A stretch of 6,717 nt of DNA, taken from positions 1 to 6,717 of the forward strand of contig JAGXSO010000147.1 of assembly GCA_018333775.1 (NCBI GenBank), given 5' to 3'. This document shows, piece after piece, positions 1 through 6,397 of the stretch. The notes under the pieces are model-generated. The model made no database searches. It saw only the letters and a program-made list of their open reading frames with translations, and was not told the DNA's origin. The position numbers and the translations under genes were made by a program. Numbering within the stretch: position 1 is the stretch's first letter; each line of letters begins with the position of its first letter. This stretch comes from Truepera sp. (GTDB lineage Bacteria > Deinococcota > Deinococci > Deinococcales > Trueperaceae).

Positions 1-509
1 ATCTCATCCCCGCGGGCACCAACTACGACGTGGCCAACGGCCTATTCATCGATGGTGCAGTGGCTATGATCTACAACGGCCCCTGGGCGATTAGCCAGTA
101 CCGCGAGGCCGGTATTCCGGTGCTAGTGGCCCCTATGCCCCCGGTTAACGGCAACCCCTGGAGCGGCTTTATGGGCGTGCAGGGCGTGCTTATGAACGAG
201 TTCAGCGCTAACAAGGTCGATGCCGCCAACTTCGCCAAGTGGCTGGCCCGCACCGACGCGCAGGTGTCGCTGGCTCGCGCTACGGGCCGCATCCCGGCCT
301 CTAACTCGGCGCTGGCCCAAGTCGCCGATGACCCGGTCATCGCAGGCTTTGGCGCCGCATTGCTGACCGCCGAGCCGATGCCCAACATCCCCGCGATGGG
401 CCGAGTCTGGGGCCCCATGGGCGACGCTCTGAATGTCATCCTGGAGTCGCCGACCTCCGATATTCCGGCCATCCTCGAGCGTGCTGTTGAGCAGATCCGG
501 GGCAACTAA
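1..509 (+). CDS. malE: Maltose/maltodextrin ABC transporter substrate-binding protein, C-terminal part (partial)
   Basis: The reading frame is open from the window edge (first full codon at base 3) to TAA at 507-509, giving 168 residues of a protein whose start lies upstream. It looks like the C-terminal lobe of a family 1 extracellular sugar-binding protein. The visible signs are a 'LFIDGAVAMIYNGPWA' segment (a conserved aromatic ligand-lobe motif of MalE-like proteins), a 'MGVQGVLMNEFSANKVDAA' segment matching the helix after the hinge, and the late 'PNIPAMGRVWGPMGDAL' block typical of maltodextrin-binding proteins. It would sit outside the cytoplasmic membrane and deliver alpha-glucosides to the MalF/MalG channel encoded next. 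The signal peptide or lipobox cannot be judged because the 5' end is missing. The 78-nt gap to malF holds a strong hairpin, a common arrangement that lets the binding protein be made in excess over the permeases. Exact substrate (maltose, trehalose, maltodextrin) is not decidable from this fragment; the malF/malG context favours maltose-type sugars. Confidence 0.9.
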   Translation, partial: LIPAGTNYDVANGLFIDGAVAMIYNGPWAISQYREAGIPVLVAPMPPVNGNPWSGFMGVQGVLMNEFSANKVDAANFAKWLARTDAQVSLARATGRIPASNSALAQVADDPVIAGFGAALLTAEPMPNIPAMGRVWGPMGDALNVILESPTSDIPAILERAVEQIRGN

Positions 510-539
510 GGCTCGAGCGTGAACCCCTAACACCACCTT

Positions 540-575
540 TGGCCAGGAGGATAATCCTCCTGGCCAGCTTGTTTT
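540..575 (+). terminator. Inverted-repeat hairpin with broken T run between malE and malF (partial terminator or mRNA stabiliser)
   Basis: GGCCAGGAGGA at 541-551 pairs perfectly with TCCTCCTGGCC at 555-565 around a 3-nt TAA loop, and the T540/A566 pair extends the stem to 12 bp. Downstream comes GCTTGTTTT (567-575), a T-rich but interrupted tract. This has the form of a rho-independent terminator of limited strength. Lying between a binding-protein gene and its permease genes, it probably ends a share of transcripts and protects the 3' end of the malE message from decay. The left arm contains AGGAGGA, a perfect Shine-Dalgarno-like string, but it is about 40 nt from the malF start and is buried in the stem, so I do not read it as a ribosome-binding site. 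The structure is seen directly; its role is inferred. Confidence 0.75.
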
Positions 576-580
576 AAGGA
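576..580 (+). promoter_or_regulatory. Ribosome-binding site for malF
   Basis: AAGGA lies 7 nt before the ATG at 588, a normal spacing. It supports that start and lies just outside the upstream hairpin, so it should be accessible to ribosomes. Confidence 0.7.
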
Positions 581-587
581 CAGGTAT

Positions 588-2189
588 ATGGATATTTCCC
601 GCCCCCCCAGCGATTACCTTCCCAAAGGCCGAGGTGGTGTGGCAGGTGGCCTGCTCCGCTCACTCGGACTGTTGAGCCTGGCGCTGGCGCTAGCAGCGGG
701 CGCCGGCGTGGCAGGCTACCAGCTTTTGCGCCTGCTGTTCCCGGTCCCGGTCTGGTCGGGGCTACTGTTCAGCCTGGTAGCGCTGATCGTAGTCCTTAGG
801 GCGATAGCTAAGCGCTACGCCTGGATCATGCCGTGGTACTACCTCCTTCCGGCTATCTTATTTCTGCTCACCTTCACCTTCTTCCCGGTAGCACTGACCA
901 TTATCTTGGCCTTTACTGACTACTCCGGCGTTCGCAACGGCCAACTCAACATTGCTACTGAGACGCGCATCGTGGCGGTCGATGGGCAGCGCGTGACCCT
1001 AGAGAATCTGCGCACACTCGACTGCCAGGCGCTGCGCGACGGCTGCAACAATGTGCGGGCACGCATCTTCGCCTCCGGCCAGCTCGAGGTCACGGCGCTA
1101 AGCTTAGAGGGCGCGGTGCTCACGCTGGCTGCTCCGCCGCCCGCCGACCGCAGGGTGACGGCGGTCAACCTGGAGCTGGTCGATTTTGGCATCAGTGCTG
1201 GATTCCCCATTGTCGAGATCGACGGTGCACGCCTGACGTTGGCGCGAGTGCCGCCCGGTGCTGTCGATCTGACCGAGGTCATGCTGCGCCTTGACCGGGA
1301 GGCCCTTGAGCGGCGCATGATAAGGGTCGAAAATACCACCGTAACCCTCGATGAGTCCTTGCCCGAAGGGTTGGAGTATGAGGCGCTGGCTCGCTACAAC
1401 GACTTTGGCTTCATCGGCTGGCGCAACTTTGAGTCGATCATTGCCCAGGCTAACCGAGCGCTCGGGCCGGTCTTTGCCTGGAACCTCACCTTCGCCTTCT
1501 TGACAGTCCTGATCAACACCGCCTTCGGGTTGCTGGTCGCGATCTTGCTGAATAACCCCGACCTGAAACTGCGCAACTTTTACCGCACGCTGATTATCAT
1601 CTCCTGGGCGCTGCCCGGCATTATCACCATTCAGGTCTGGGGCGGTCTGCTTAACGCTAACTTTGGGGCCATCAACCGCCTCTTGGCGCTGTTGGATCTG
1701 CCGACTTTCAACTGGCTGGGCGAGCCCAACGCCGCCAGGGCCGCAGTGTTGCTAGTCAACCTGTGGCTGGGCCTGCCGTTCATGATGACCGCTATCCTAG
1801 GGGCGCTTTCGGCCATCTCGCGCGAGCTTTACGAGGCGGCCAAGATCGACGGCGCCAGCCCCTGGCAGAGCTTCCAGGGTGTTACTCTGCCGCTGCTGCG
1901 GTCAGCGCTAGTGCCGATTACCCTCAGTAGCTTCGCCTTTAACTTTAATAACTTCAACATCATCTTCCTGCTCACCGGCGGCGGCCCACCTACGCCGTGG
2001 GGGACAGCCACCGCCCGCGGCACCGACATCCTCATAAGTTGGGCTTACAACGAGGCCTTTCAGGCTCAGGGGGCCTTTGCCTACGGGCTTGGCTCAGCTA
2101 TTTCGATCATCATCTTCGTAATCACCTTGGCGGTGAGCCTGATCAACTTCCGAGTCAGCGGTGCGCTGAAGGAGGAGTCGAACGTATGA
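588..2189 (+). CDS. malF: Maltose-type ABC transporter permease MalF with large extracytoplasmic P2-like domain
   Basis: This 533-residue inner-membrane protein forms one half of the sugar channel. Hydrophobic segments lie near residues 24-48, 55-73 and 86-108, then a soluble stretch at about 110-290, then segments near 295-321, 331-355, 383-408, 438-463 and 497-521. This is the eight-helix plan of E. coli MalF (514 residues), with the P2 domain between helices 3 and 4. The cytoplasmic EAA loop, which docks on the ATPase, is residues 416-437 (EAA..DG, ending TLPLL). 'FNNFNIIFLLTGGGPP' (453-468) is the characteristic MalF segment lining the sugar path. The P2-like domain carries four copies of a motif of the form hydrophobic-[D/E]-[G/N]-x-x-[V/L]-T-L at residues 131, 173, 211 and 247. 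It also has the protein's only cysteines, C146 and C153. The start is chosen by the AAGGA site and by the protein length. The stop codon overlaps the malG start. Family assignment is firm; the exact sugar is inferred. Confidence 0.95.
   Translation: MDISRPPSDYLPKGRGGVAGGLLRSLGLLSLALALAAGAGVAGYQLLRLLFPVPVWSGLLFSLVALIVVLRAIAKRYAWIMPWYYLLPAILFLLTFTFFPVALTIILAFTDYSGVRNGQLNIATETRIVAVDGQRVTLENLRTLDCQALRDGCNNVRARIFASGQLEVTALSLEGAVLTLAAPPPADRRVTAVNLELVDFGISAGFPIVEIDGARLTLARVPPGAVDLTEVMLRLDREALERRMIRVENTTVTLDESLPEGLEYEALARYNDFGFIGWRNFESIIAQANRALGPVFAWNLTFAFLTVLINTAFGLLVAILLNNPDLKLRNFYRTLIIISWALPGIITIQVWGGLLNANFGAINRLLALLDLPTFNWLGEPNAARAAVLLVNLWLGLPFMMTAILGALSAISRELYEAAKIDGASPWQSFQGVTLPLLRSALVPITLSSFAFNFNNFNIIFLLTGGGPPTPWGTATARGTDILISWAYNEAFQAQGAFAYGLGSAISIIIFVITLAVSLINFRVSGALKEESNV
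2169..2177 (+). promoter_or_regulatory. Ribosome-binding site for malG inside the malF 3' end
   Basis: AAGGAGGAG lies 8 nt before the ATG at 2186 and within the last codons of malF. It is the strongest Shine-Dalgarno match in the window and fixes the malG start at 2186. The open frame itself extends further upstream inside malF (to at least 1997), but that part has no ribosome site and translates to non-permease sequence. Confidence 0.85.
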
Positions 2190-3505
2190 CCCGTGCTCCA
2201 GCCCTCCTGGTGCCACTGATAGTAGTTGCCGTCACCATCATGGCCTTGCTGTGGCTGTTCTCCTTACCGGCTGAGCCGATCAGCCGAGGCTTTTTCCTAA
2301 CTATCCCCAACGGCTGGGTCTATGCGGTGGTGGGGTTCATCATCGCCGCCAGCGGCATCGGCCTAGCAGCCTACCTCTATGGCCGCGTTACCCGCCCCGG
2401 CAAGGCGGTTAGCTATGCCCTGACCGCTGCTACCCACATCTTCATCTGGGTAGTGGTCGCCGCTATGCTCTATCCGGTTATCTACCTGCTGGCGACTTCA
2501 TTCAATCGCGCCGACAATATCGCCAGCGTTCCGCCGCGCGAGGGGAGCATCTTAGTCCGCTCCGGAGTTATCCCCAACCCGGCTCAGTTTTCAACCATCC
2601 AGTACGAGCGGGTGCTGGGGGAGACCAACATCCTCCCCTTCCAGTGGTTGCTGATCGGGGTGTTCGTGTTGGCACTGCTAGTGCTGATCGGTGCATTAGT
2701 CGGCAAGCGCTTGGGCGGTAACCCCTATCGGCTCGAGCGCTATCAGAGCTACGCCGGTTGGACGCTGTTCTTAACGATCTTCGCCCTGGTTATCAGCATC
2801 TCTCCTGATCAGTTCTATACCATCAACGCCGCTGGTGAGCGCGTCCCGGCTAGCAGTGAGCGCAAGATCTTGCTCTATATCCGCAACACCCTGCTGGTCT
2901 CCGGTACCGCCGGGCTCTTTGCGGTTCTGATCGCTACCACTGCTGGCTACGCCTTTGCCCGCATGAAGTTCGAGGGGCGCTACTACACGCTGCTGACCTT
3001 CATCTTCGTGCAGATGTTCCCAGGGTTCATGGCGCTGGTGGCGATCTTCTACCTGATGAGCTACCTGGGGCTTTTGAACACCTTCACCGGCCTGATTCTG
3101 GCCTATTCAGGCGGGGCGATCGCCTTCTCGTCATGGATCTTTAAGGGCTACCTGGAGTCGATCAGCCCCAGTCTGGAAGAGGCCGCCATGGTCGACGGCA
3201 CTACGCGCTGGGGCGCCTTTTGGTACATCATTCTGCCGGTCAGTATCCCGATGCTGCTGTTTATCTTTCTGTTGCAGTTCATCGGTACCTACAGCGAGTT
3301 CATCCTGGCCAGCACGCTGCTGATCGGCGAGAATAACTGGACGGTTGGGATCGGTCTGCGCAACTTCACCGCTGGCCGCTTCGATACCCAATGGGGGGCG
3401 CTGGCGGCTAGCGCAGTGCTGGGCAGCCTACCGATTCTGATCATCTTCTACGCCTTCCAAGGAGCGCTGACCGGCCAGCACACCGCCGGTGGGGTCAAGG
3501 GCTAA
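2186..3505 (+). CDS. malG: Maltose-type ABC transporter permease MalG, extended form with extra membrane helices
   Basis: This 439-residue permease is the partner of MalF; ATG at 2186 overlaps the malF TGA as ATGA, so the two are translationally coupled. The EAA loop is at residues 332-351 (EAA..DG, ending IILP). The C-terminus TAGGVKG is, as I recall, that of E. coli MalG. 'YAFARMKFEGRYY' (255-267) and 'QMFPGFMALVAIFYLMSYLG' (276-295) also match MalG core segments. The protein is much longer than E. coli MalG (296 residues). Two hydrophobic segments near residues 5-26 and 43-65 precede the usual first helix (about 82-104), and a further pair near 152-173 and 190-206 is inserted before the core helix starting 'YIRNTLLVSG' (231). 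I count about ten membrane segments rather than six; both additions are even-numbered, so core topology is kept. The protein appears to have no cysteine. No malK follows, so an ATPase encoded elsewhere must energise the transporter. Confidence 0.95.
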   Translation: MTRAPALLVPLIVVAVTIMALLWLFSLPAEPISRGFFLTIPNGWVYAVVGFIIAASGIGLAAYLYGRVTRPGKAVSYALTAATHIFIWVVVAAMLYPVIYLLATSFNRADNIASVPPREGSILVRSGVIPNPAQFSTIQYERVLGETNILPFQWLLIGVFVLALLVLIGALVGKRLGGNPYRLERYQSYAGWTLFLTIFALVISISPDQFYTINAAGERVPASSERKILLYIRNTLLVSGTAGLFAVLIATTAGYAFARMKFEGRYYTLLTFIFVQMFPGFMALVAIFYLMSYLGLLNTFTGLILAYSGGAIAFSSWIFKGYLESISPSLEEAAMVDGTTRWGAFWYIILPVSIPMLLFIFLLQFIGTYSEFILASTLLIGENNWTVGIGLRNFTAGRFDTQWGALAASAVLGSLPILIIFYAFQGALTGQHTAGGVKG

Positions 3506-3554
3506 TGTGGCCGCGCTGATATTTGCCTGGTATTAGCCGTGGTCTGCTGATAAA
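3506..3554 (+). other. Short spacer between malG and the photolyase gene, no clear signal
   Basis: This 49-nt gap has no hairpin with a T run and no Shine-Dalgarno string ahead of the GTG at 3555. TTGCCT at 3523-3528 and AT-rich pieces such as TATTAG (3531-3536) and TGATAA (3548-3553) could be parts of a weak promoter, but neither pairing nor spacing is convincing. It is the most likely place for a separate phr promoter if one exists. Confidence 0.4.
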
Positions 3555-4877
3555 GTGACCACCCCGGTAATTGTTTGGCATCGCGGAGACCTGCGCCTTC
3601 ACGATCATCCGGCGTTAACTGCCGCCCTAGCCGAGGGTACGCCCCTCCCGCTACTGATTCTTGACGAGCAGCTCTTGGCTCGAGCTGACCTGACCCCGCG
3701 CCGCCAAGCCTGGTTTGTGCAGAACGCTGAGGCGCTGCGCCAGCAGTATCGCCGCTTAGGTAGCGAGTTAGTCGTGCGCCGGGGCCGACCCGAGCACCTG
3801 CTCCCCGAGTTAGCCCAAAGCTGGGGGGTGCGCGCAGTTCACTTCTTGCCAAGCCACACCCCTTACGGCTTACAGCGTGATAGGCAGGTGGCGGCAGCCT
3901 TGCGCACCGTGGGGATCCGGGCAAAAGCTCACGACGGCCGCTATCTCCACCGCCCCGGCACGCTTAGAACCGACGGCGGAGAGCCGTACCGCGTTTATAC
4001 CCCGTTCATGAAGCGTCTGCGCTTGCTCCCCCGCGCCGCGCCGCTAGCCGCTCCAGAGCGGTTGCCGCCGCTGCCGGTGGGGTTACCCCCGGGCGAGCTG
4101 CCGGAGCTAAAGAGCGATATCCCCCTGCCGGAGGCTGGCGAGGCGGCAGCGCTGGCTCAGCTCCAGACGTTTATCAGCCAGCACCTGCAACGCTATCACC
4201 AGAACCGCAACTTTCCGGCTAAGCCCGGCACCTCGCGCCTGTCACCCTACCTCACCCTCGGCGTGCTCTCAGCCCGGTTGGCCTACCACTTGGCCGAGTT
4301 GGCCGGTGGCGAGGGGGCGCAGGTCTGGCAGAACGAGCTGATCTGGCGCGAGTTTCAAGCTCATCTGCTAGCCAGCTACCCCGATACCCTGGAGTCGCCG
4401 CTTAACCCGCGCTGGCAGGGCTTCCCTTGGCGTGACGAGGCCGAAGCGCTGGCGGCCTGGCGTGCCGGCCAAACCGGCTACCCGTTGGTCGATGCTGGGA
4501 TGCTCGAGCTAGCCGCTACCGGGTATATGCACAACCGCGTGCGGATGGTAACCGCCTCGTTCTTGACCAAGCACCTGTTGATCGACTGGCGGCAGGGCGA
4601 GCGCATCTTTAGGGCTCTGCTGCTCGACGGCGACACCGCCCAGAACGTGGGTAACTGGCAGTGGACGGCTGGCTGCGGCGCCGACGCCGCCCCCTACTTC
4701 CGAGTGTTCAACCCCCTTTTGCAGGCCGCCAAGTTCGATCCTGATGGAGACTATATCCGCCGTTGGTGCTTCGAGCCGGGCTTACCCCCCATGATCGATC
4801 AGGCGGCAGCTAGGGCTCGCTATCTGGAGGTGGCCCAGGCTCACCTGTCACGGGCAGAAAGCCTGGCAAGCATGTGA
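3555..4877 (+). CDS. phrB: Deoxyribodipyrimidine photolyase (class I CPD photolyase)
   Basis: This 440-residue cytoplasmic flavoprotein splits cyclobutane pyrimidine dimers in DNA using blue or near-UV light. The N-terminal antenna-binding alpha/beta domain (about 1-130) starts with '[17 protein letters not shown]'. The C-terminal helical FAD domain (about 195-430) has '[14 protein letters not shown]' (226-239), 'ELIWREF' (261-267), 'HNRVRM' (326-331) and '[11 protein letters not shown]' (377-387). By my alignment with remembered E. coli PhrB, the electron-transfer tryptophans W306/W359/W382 correspond to W292, W345 and W368. The flavin-contacting N378 corresponds to N364, and lesion-contacting W277 and W384 to W264 and W370. 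All are present, so repair activity is expected. The antenna cofactor cannot be told from sequence by eye. GTG at 3555 is the only possible start: an in-frame TAG lies at 3534-3536, with no other ATG, GTG or TTG between. No Shine-Dalgarno is seen. The gene ends in tandem stops TGA-TAA and is followed 16 nt later by glpK. Confidence 0.95.
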   Translation: MTTPVIVWHRGDLRLHDHPALTAALAEGTPLPLLILDEQLLARADLTPRRQAWFVQNAEALRQQYRRLGSELVVRRGRPEHLLPELAQSWGVRAVHFLPSHTPYGLQRDRQVAAALRTVGIRAKAHDGRYLHRPGTLRTDGGEPYRVYTPFMKRLRLLPRAAPLAAPERLPPLPVGLPPGELPELKSDIPLPEAGEAAALAQLQTFISQHLQRYHQNRNFPAKPGTSRLSPYLTLGVLSARLAYHLAELAGGEGAQVWQNELIWREFQAHLLASYPDTLESPLNPRWQGFPWRDEAEALAAWRAGQTGYPLVDAGMLELAATGYMHNRVRMVTASFLTKHLLIDWRQGERIFRALLLDGDTAQNVGNWQWTAGCGADAAPYFRVFNPLLQAAKFDPDGDYIRRWCFEPGLPPMIDQAAARARYLEVAQAHLSRAESLASM

Positions 4878-4893
4878 TAAGCTGGCTCCGATC

Positions 4894-6384
4894 ATGGCTG
4901 ACTTTATCCTGGCCCTCGACCAGGGCACCACCAGCTCGCGCGCCATAGTCTTTGACCGCAGCGGCGCGATCCGCGCCCAGGCCCAGAAGGAGTTCCCGCA
5001 GCTCTACCCCCGGCCGGGCTGGGTCGAACACGATCCCGATACCATCTGGGCTAGCCAGTCGGGGGTGGTGGCCGAAGCCATCGCCGCTGCCAAGATCGCC
5101 TCTTCCGAGATCGCTGCGGTAGGGATCACCAATCAACGCGAGACCACGGTGCTGTGGAACCGCCGCACCCGCCGCGCCATCCACAACGCCATCGTCTGGC
5201 AGGACCGGCGCACCGCTAGCTTTATTGACAAGCTCCGCGCCGACGGGCTGACCGAGTTCTTTCGCGCTCGGACCGGCCTGGTTCTGGACGCCTACTTCTC
5301 GGCCAGCAAACTCGCTTGGCTGCTCGATAACGTCCCAGGAGCACGGCAGCAGGCCGAGGCGGGTGAGCTGGCCTTCGGCACGGTCGATAGCTGGCTGGCC
5401 TACCAGCTTACCCATGGCGAAATACATGTCACCGACGTTAGCAACGCCAGCCGCACCATGCTTTTTAACATTCACCGCGGCGACTGGGACGACGATATCC
5501 TGGAGTTGCTCAACATCCCGCGCAGCCTGTTGCCCAAGGTGTGCTCCTCCAGTGAAGTCTACGGCCAGGTTACCCAGGGGGTGATGCGGGGCGGCGCCCC
5601 TATCGCCGGGATCGCCGGCGACCAGCAGGCGGCCACCTTCGGCCAGACCTGCTTTGGCTCCGGCCAAGGCAAGAACACCTACGGCACCGGCTGCTTCCTG
5701 GTTATGAATACCGGCGCTAAGGCTATCGGCTCGCGCAACCAACTGCTGACCACCGTCGCCTGGGGGCTAGGACAGAGGCTTACCTACGCGCTCGAGGGGA
5801 GCATCTTCATCGCCGGAGCGGTGGTGCAGTGGCTGCGCGATGAGTTGGGGCTGATCCGCCGCGCCGAAGAGGTCGAGGCGCTGGCTAGCAGCGTCCCTGA
5901 TAACGGTGGTGTCTACCTGGTGCCGGCCTTTGCCGGGCTTGGCGCGCCCCATTGGGACCCTTACGCCCGCGGTACCATCGTCGGCCTGACCCGCGGCAGC
6001 GGCGCCGGACATATCGCCAGAGCAGCGCTTGAAGGGGTGGCTTTTCAGGTAGCTGAGGTAGTCGAGGCTATGGAAAAAGACTCCGGCCTTGCCCTGACCG
6101 AACTGCGCGTCGATGGTGGGGCCAGCCGTAACGACCTGCTCATGCAGCTACAGGCCGACCTCTTAGGGGTGCCGGTGGTCCGCCCCAAAGTGACCGAAAC
6201 GACCGCCCTGGGCGCCGCCTATCTGGCAGGGCTGGCGGTAGGGTTCTGGGGCGGCCTTGATGAATTGGCAGCTCAGTGGCAAGAGGACCGGCGTTTCGAG
6301 CCGACCACCAGCCTAGCGCTACGGCAGACACAACTGGCGCGGTGGCGTCAGGCGGTCGAACGCGCTAAAGGCTGGGAAAACTGA
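4894..6384 (+). CDS. glpK: Glycerol kinase
   Basis: This 496-residue cytoplasmic FGGY-family kinase makes sn-glycerol-3-phosphate from glycerol and ATP, trapping glycerol in the cell. The length is normal for GlpK. Seen in order are the phosphate-binding 'DQGTTSSR' (9-16), 'NQRETT' (80-85) holding glycerol-contacting R82 and E83, Y134 in '[13 protein letters not shown]' (134-146, the first FGGY signature region), and the catalytic base D243 in '[10 protein letters not shown]'. The ATP-lobe blocks 'NTYGTGCF' (261-268) and '[21 protein letters not shown]' region (407-427) follow. The loop at 223-236 lacks the E. coli GGTR element that binds fructose-1,6-bisphosphate, and has none of the histidine phosphorylated by HPr in Gram-positive enzymes, so both classic control inputs seem absent. 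ATG at 4894 matches the family N-terminus; no good Shine-Dalgarno precedes it, and the 16-nt gap after phrB suggests translational coupling. glpD follows after 13 nt. Confidence 0.98.
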   Translation: MADFILALDQGTTSSRAIVFDRSGAIRAQAQKEFPQLYPRPGWVEHDPDTIWASQSGVVAEAIAAAKIASSEIAAVGITNQRETTVLWNRRTRRAIHNAIVWQDRRTASFIDKLRADGLTEFFRARTGLVLDAYFSASKLAWLLDNVPGARQQAEAGELAFGTVDSWLAYQLTHGEIHVTDVSNASRTMLFNIHRGDWDDDILELLNIPRSLLPKVCSSSEVYGQVTQGVMRGGAPIAGIAGDQQAATFGQTCFGSGQGKNTYGTGCFLVMNTGAKAIGSRNQLLTTVAWGLGQRLTYALEGSIFIAGAVVQWLRDELGLIRRAEEVEALASSVPDNGGVYLVPAFAGLGAPHWDPYARGTIVGLTRGSGAGHIARAALEGVAFQVAEVVEAMEKDSGLALTELRVDGGASRNDLLMQLQADLLGVPVVRPKVTETTALGAAYLAGLAVGFWGGLDELAAQWQEDRRFEPTTSLALRQTQLARWRQAVERAKGWEN

Positions 6385-6387
6385 CCC

Positions 6388-6393
6388 TGGAGG
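6388..6393 (+). promoter_or_regulatory. Ribosome-binding site for glpD
   Basis: TGGAGG sits 4 nt (TTTT) before the ATG at 6398. The spacing is a little short but the match is strong, and it lies just after the glpK stop, which supports one glpK-glpD transcript. Confidence 0.75.
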
Positions 6394-6397
6394 TTTT

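Noticed and set aside
71..536. Two - strand open frames (71-505 and 123-536) across the malE fragment
   Set aside because: Both are shadows of the sense frame, which matches sugar-binding proteins throughout; no ribosome site or family motif supports them.
1997..2185. In-frame extension of malG upstream into malF
   Set aside because: The translated extension is rich in His, Arg and Gly and unlike a permease. The strong ribosome site at 2169-2177 and the ATGA overlap place the start at 2186.
3470..3490. ACCGGC/GCCGGT inverted repeat near the end of malG as a possible terminator
   Set aside because: The stem is only 6 bp with a 9-nt loop, it lies inside the coding sequence over conserved C-terminal codons, and no T run follows.
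3502..3924. - strand open frame across the malG/phrB junction (140 codons)
   Set aside because: It overlaps the conserved N-terminal photolyase domain in antisense and has low-complexity Arg/Ala/Gly content with no motif.
4810..5742. Long open frame on the - strand (310 codons) opposite the end of phrB and the first half of glpK
   Set aside because: It is antisense to two genes with clear family motifs, shows no recognisable domain, and is of the kind that arises in GC-rich coding DNA read in reverse.
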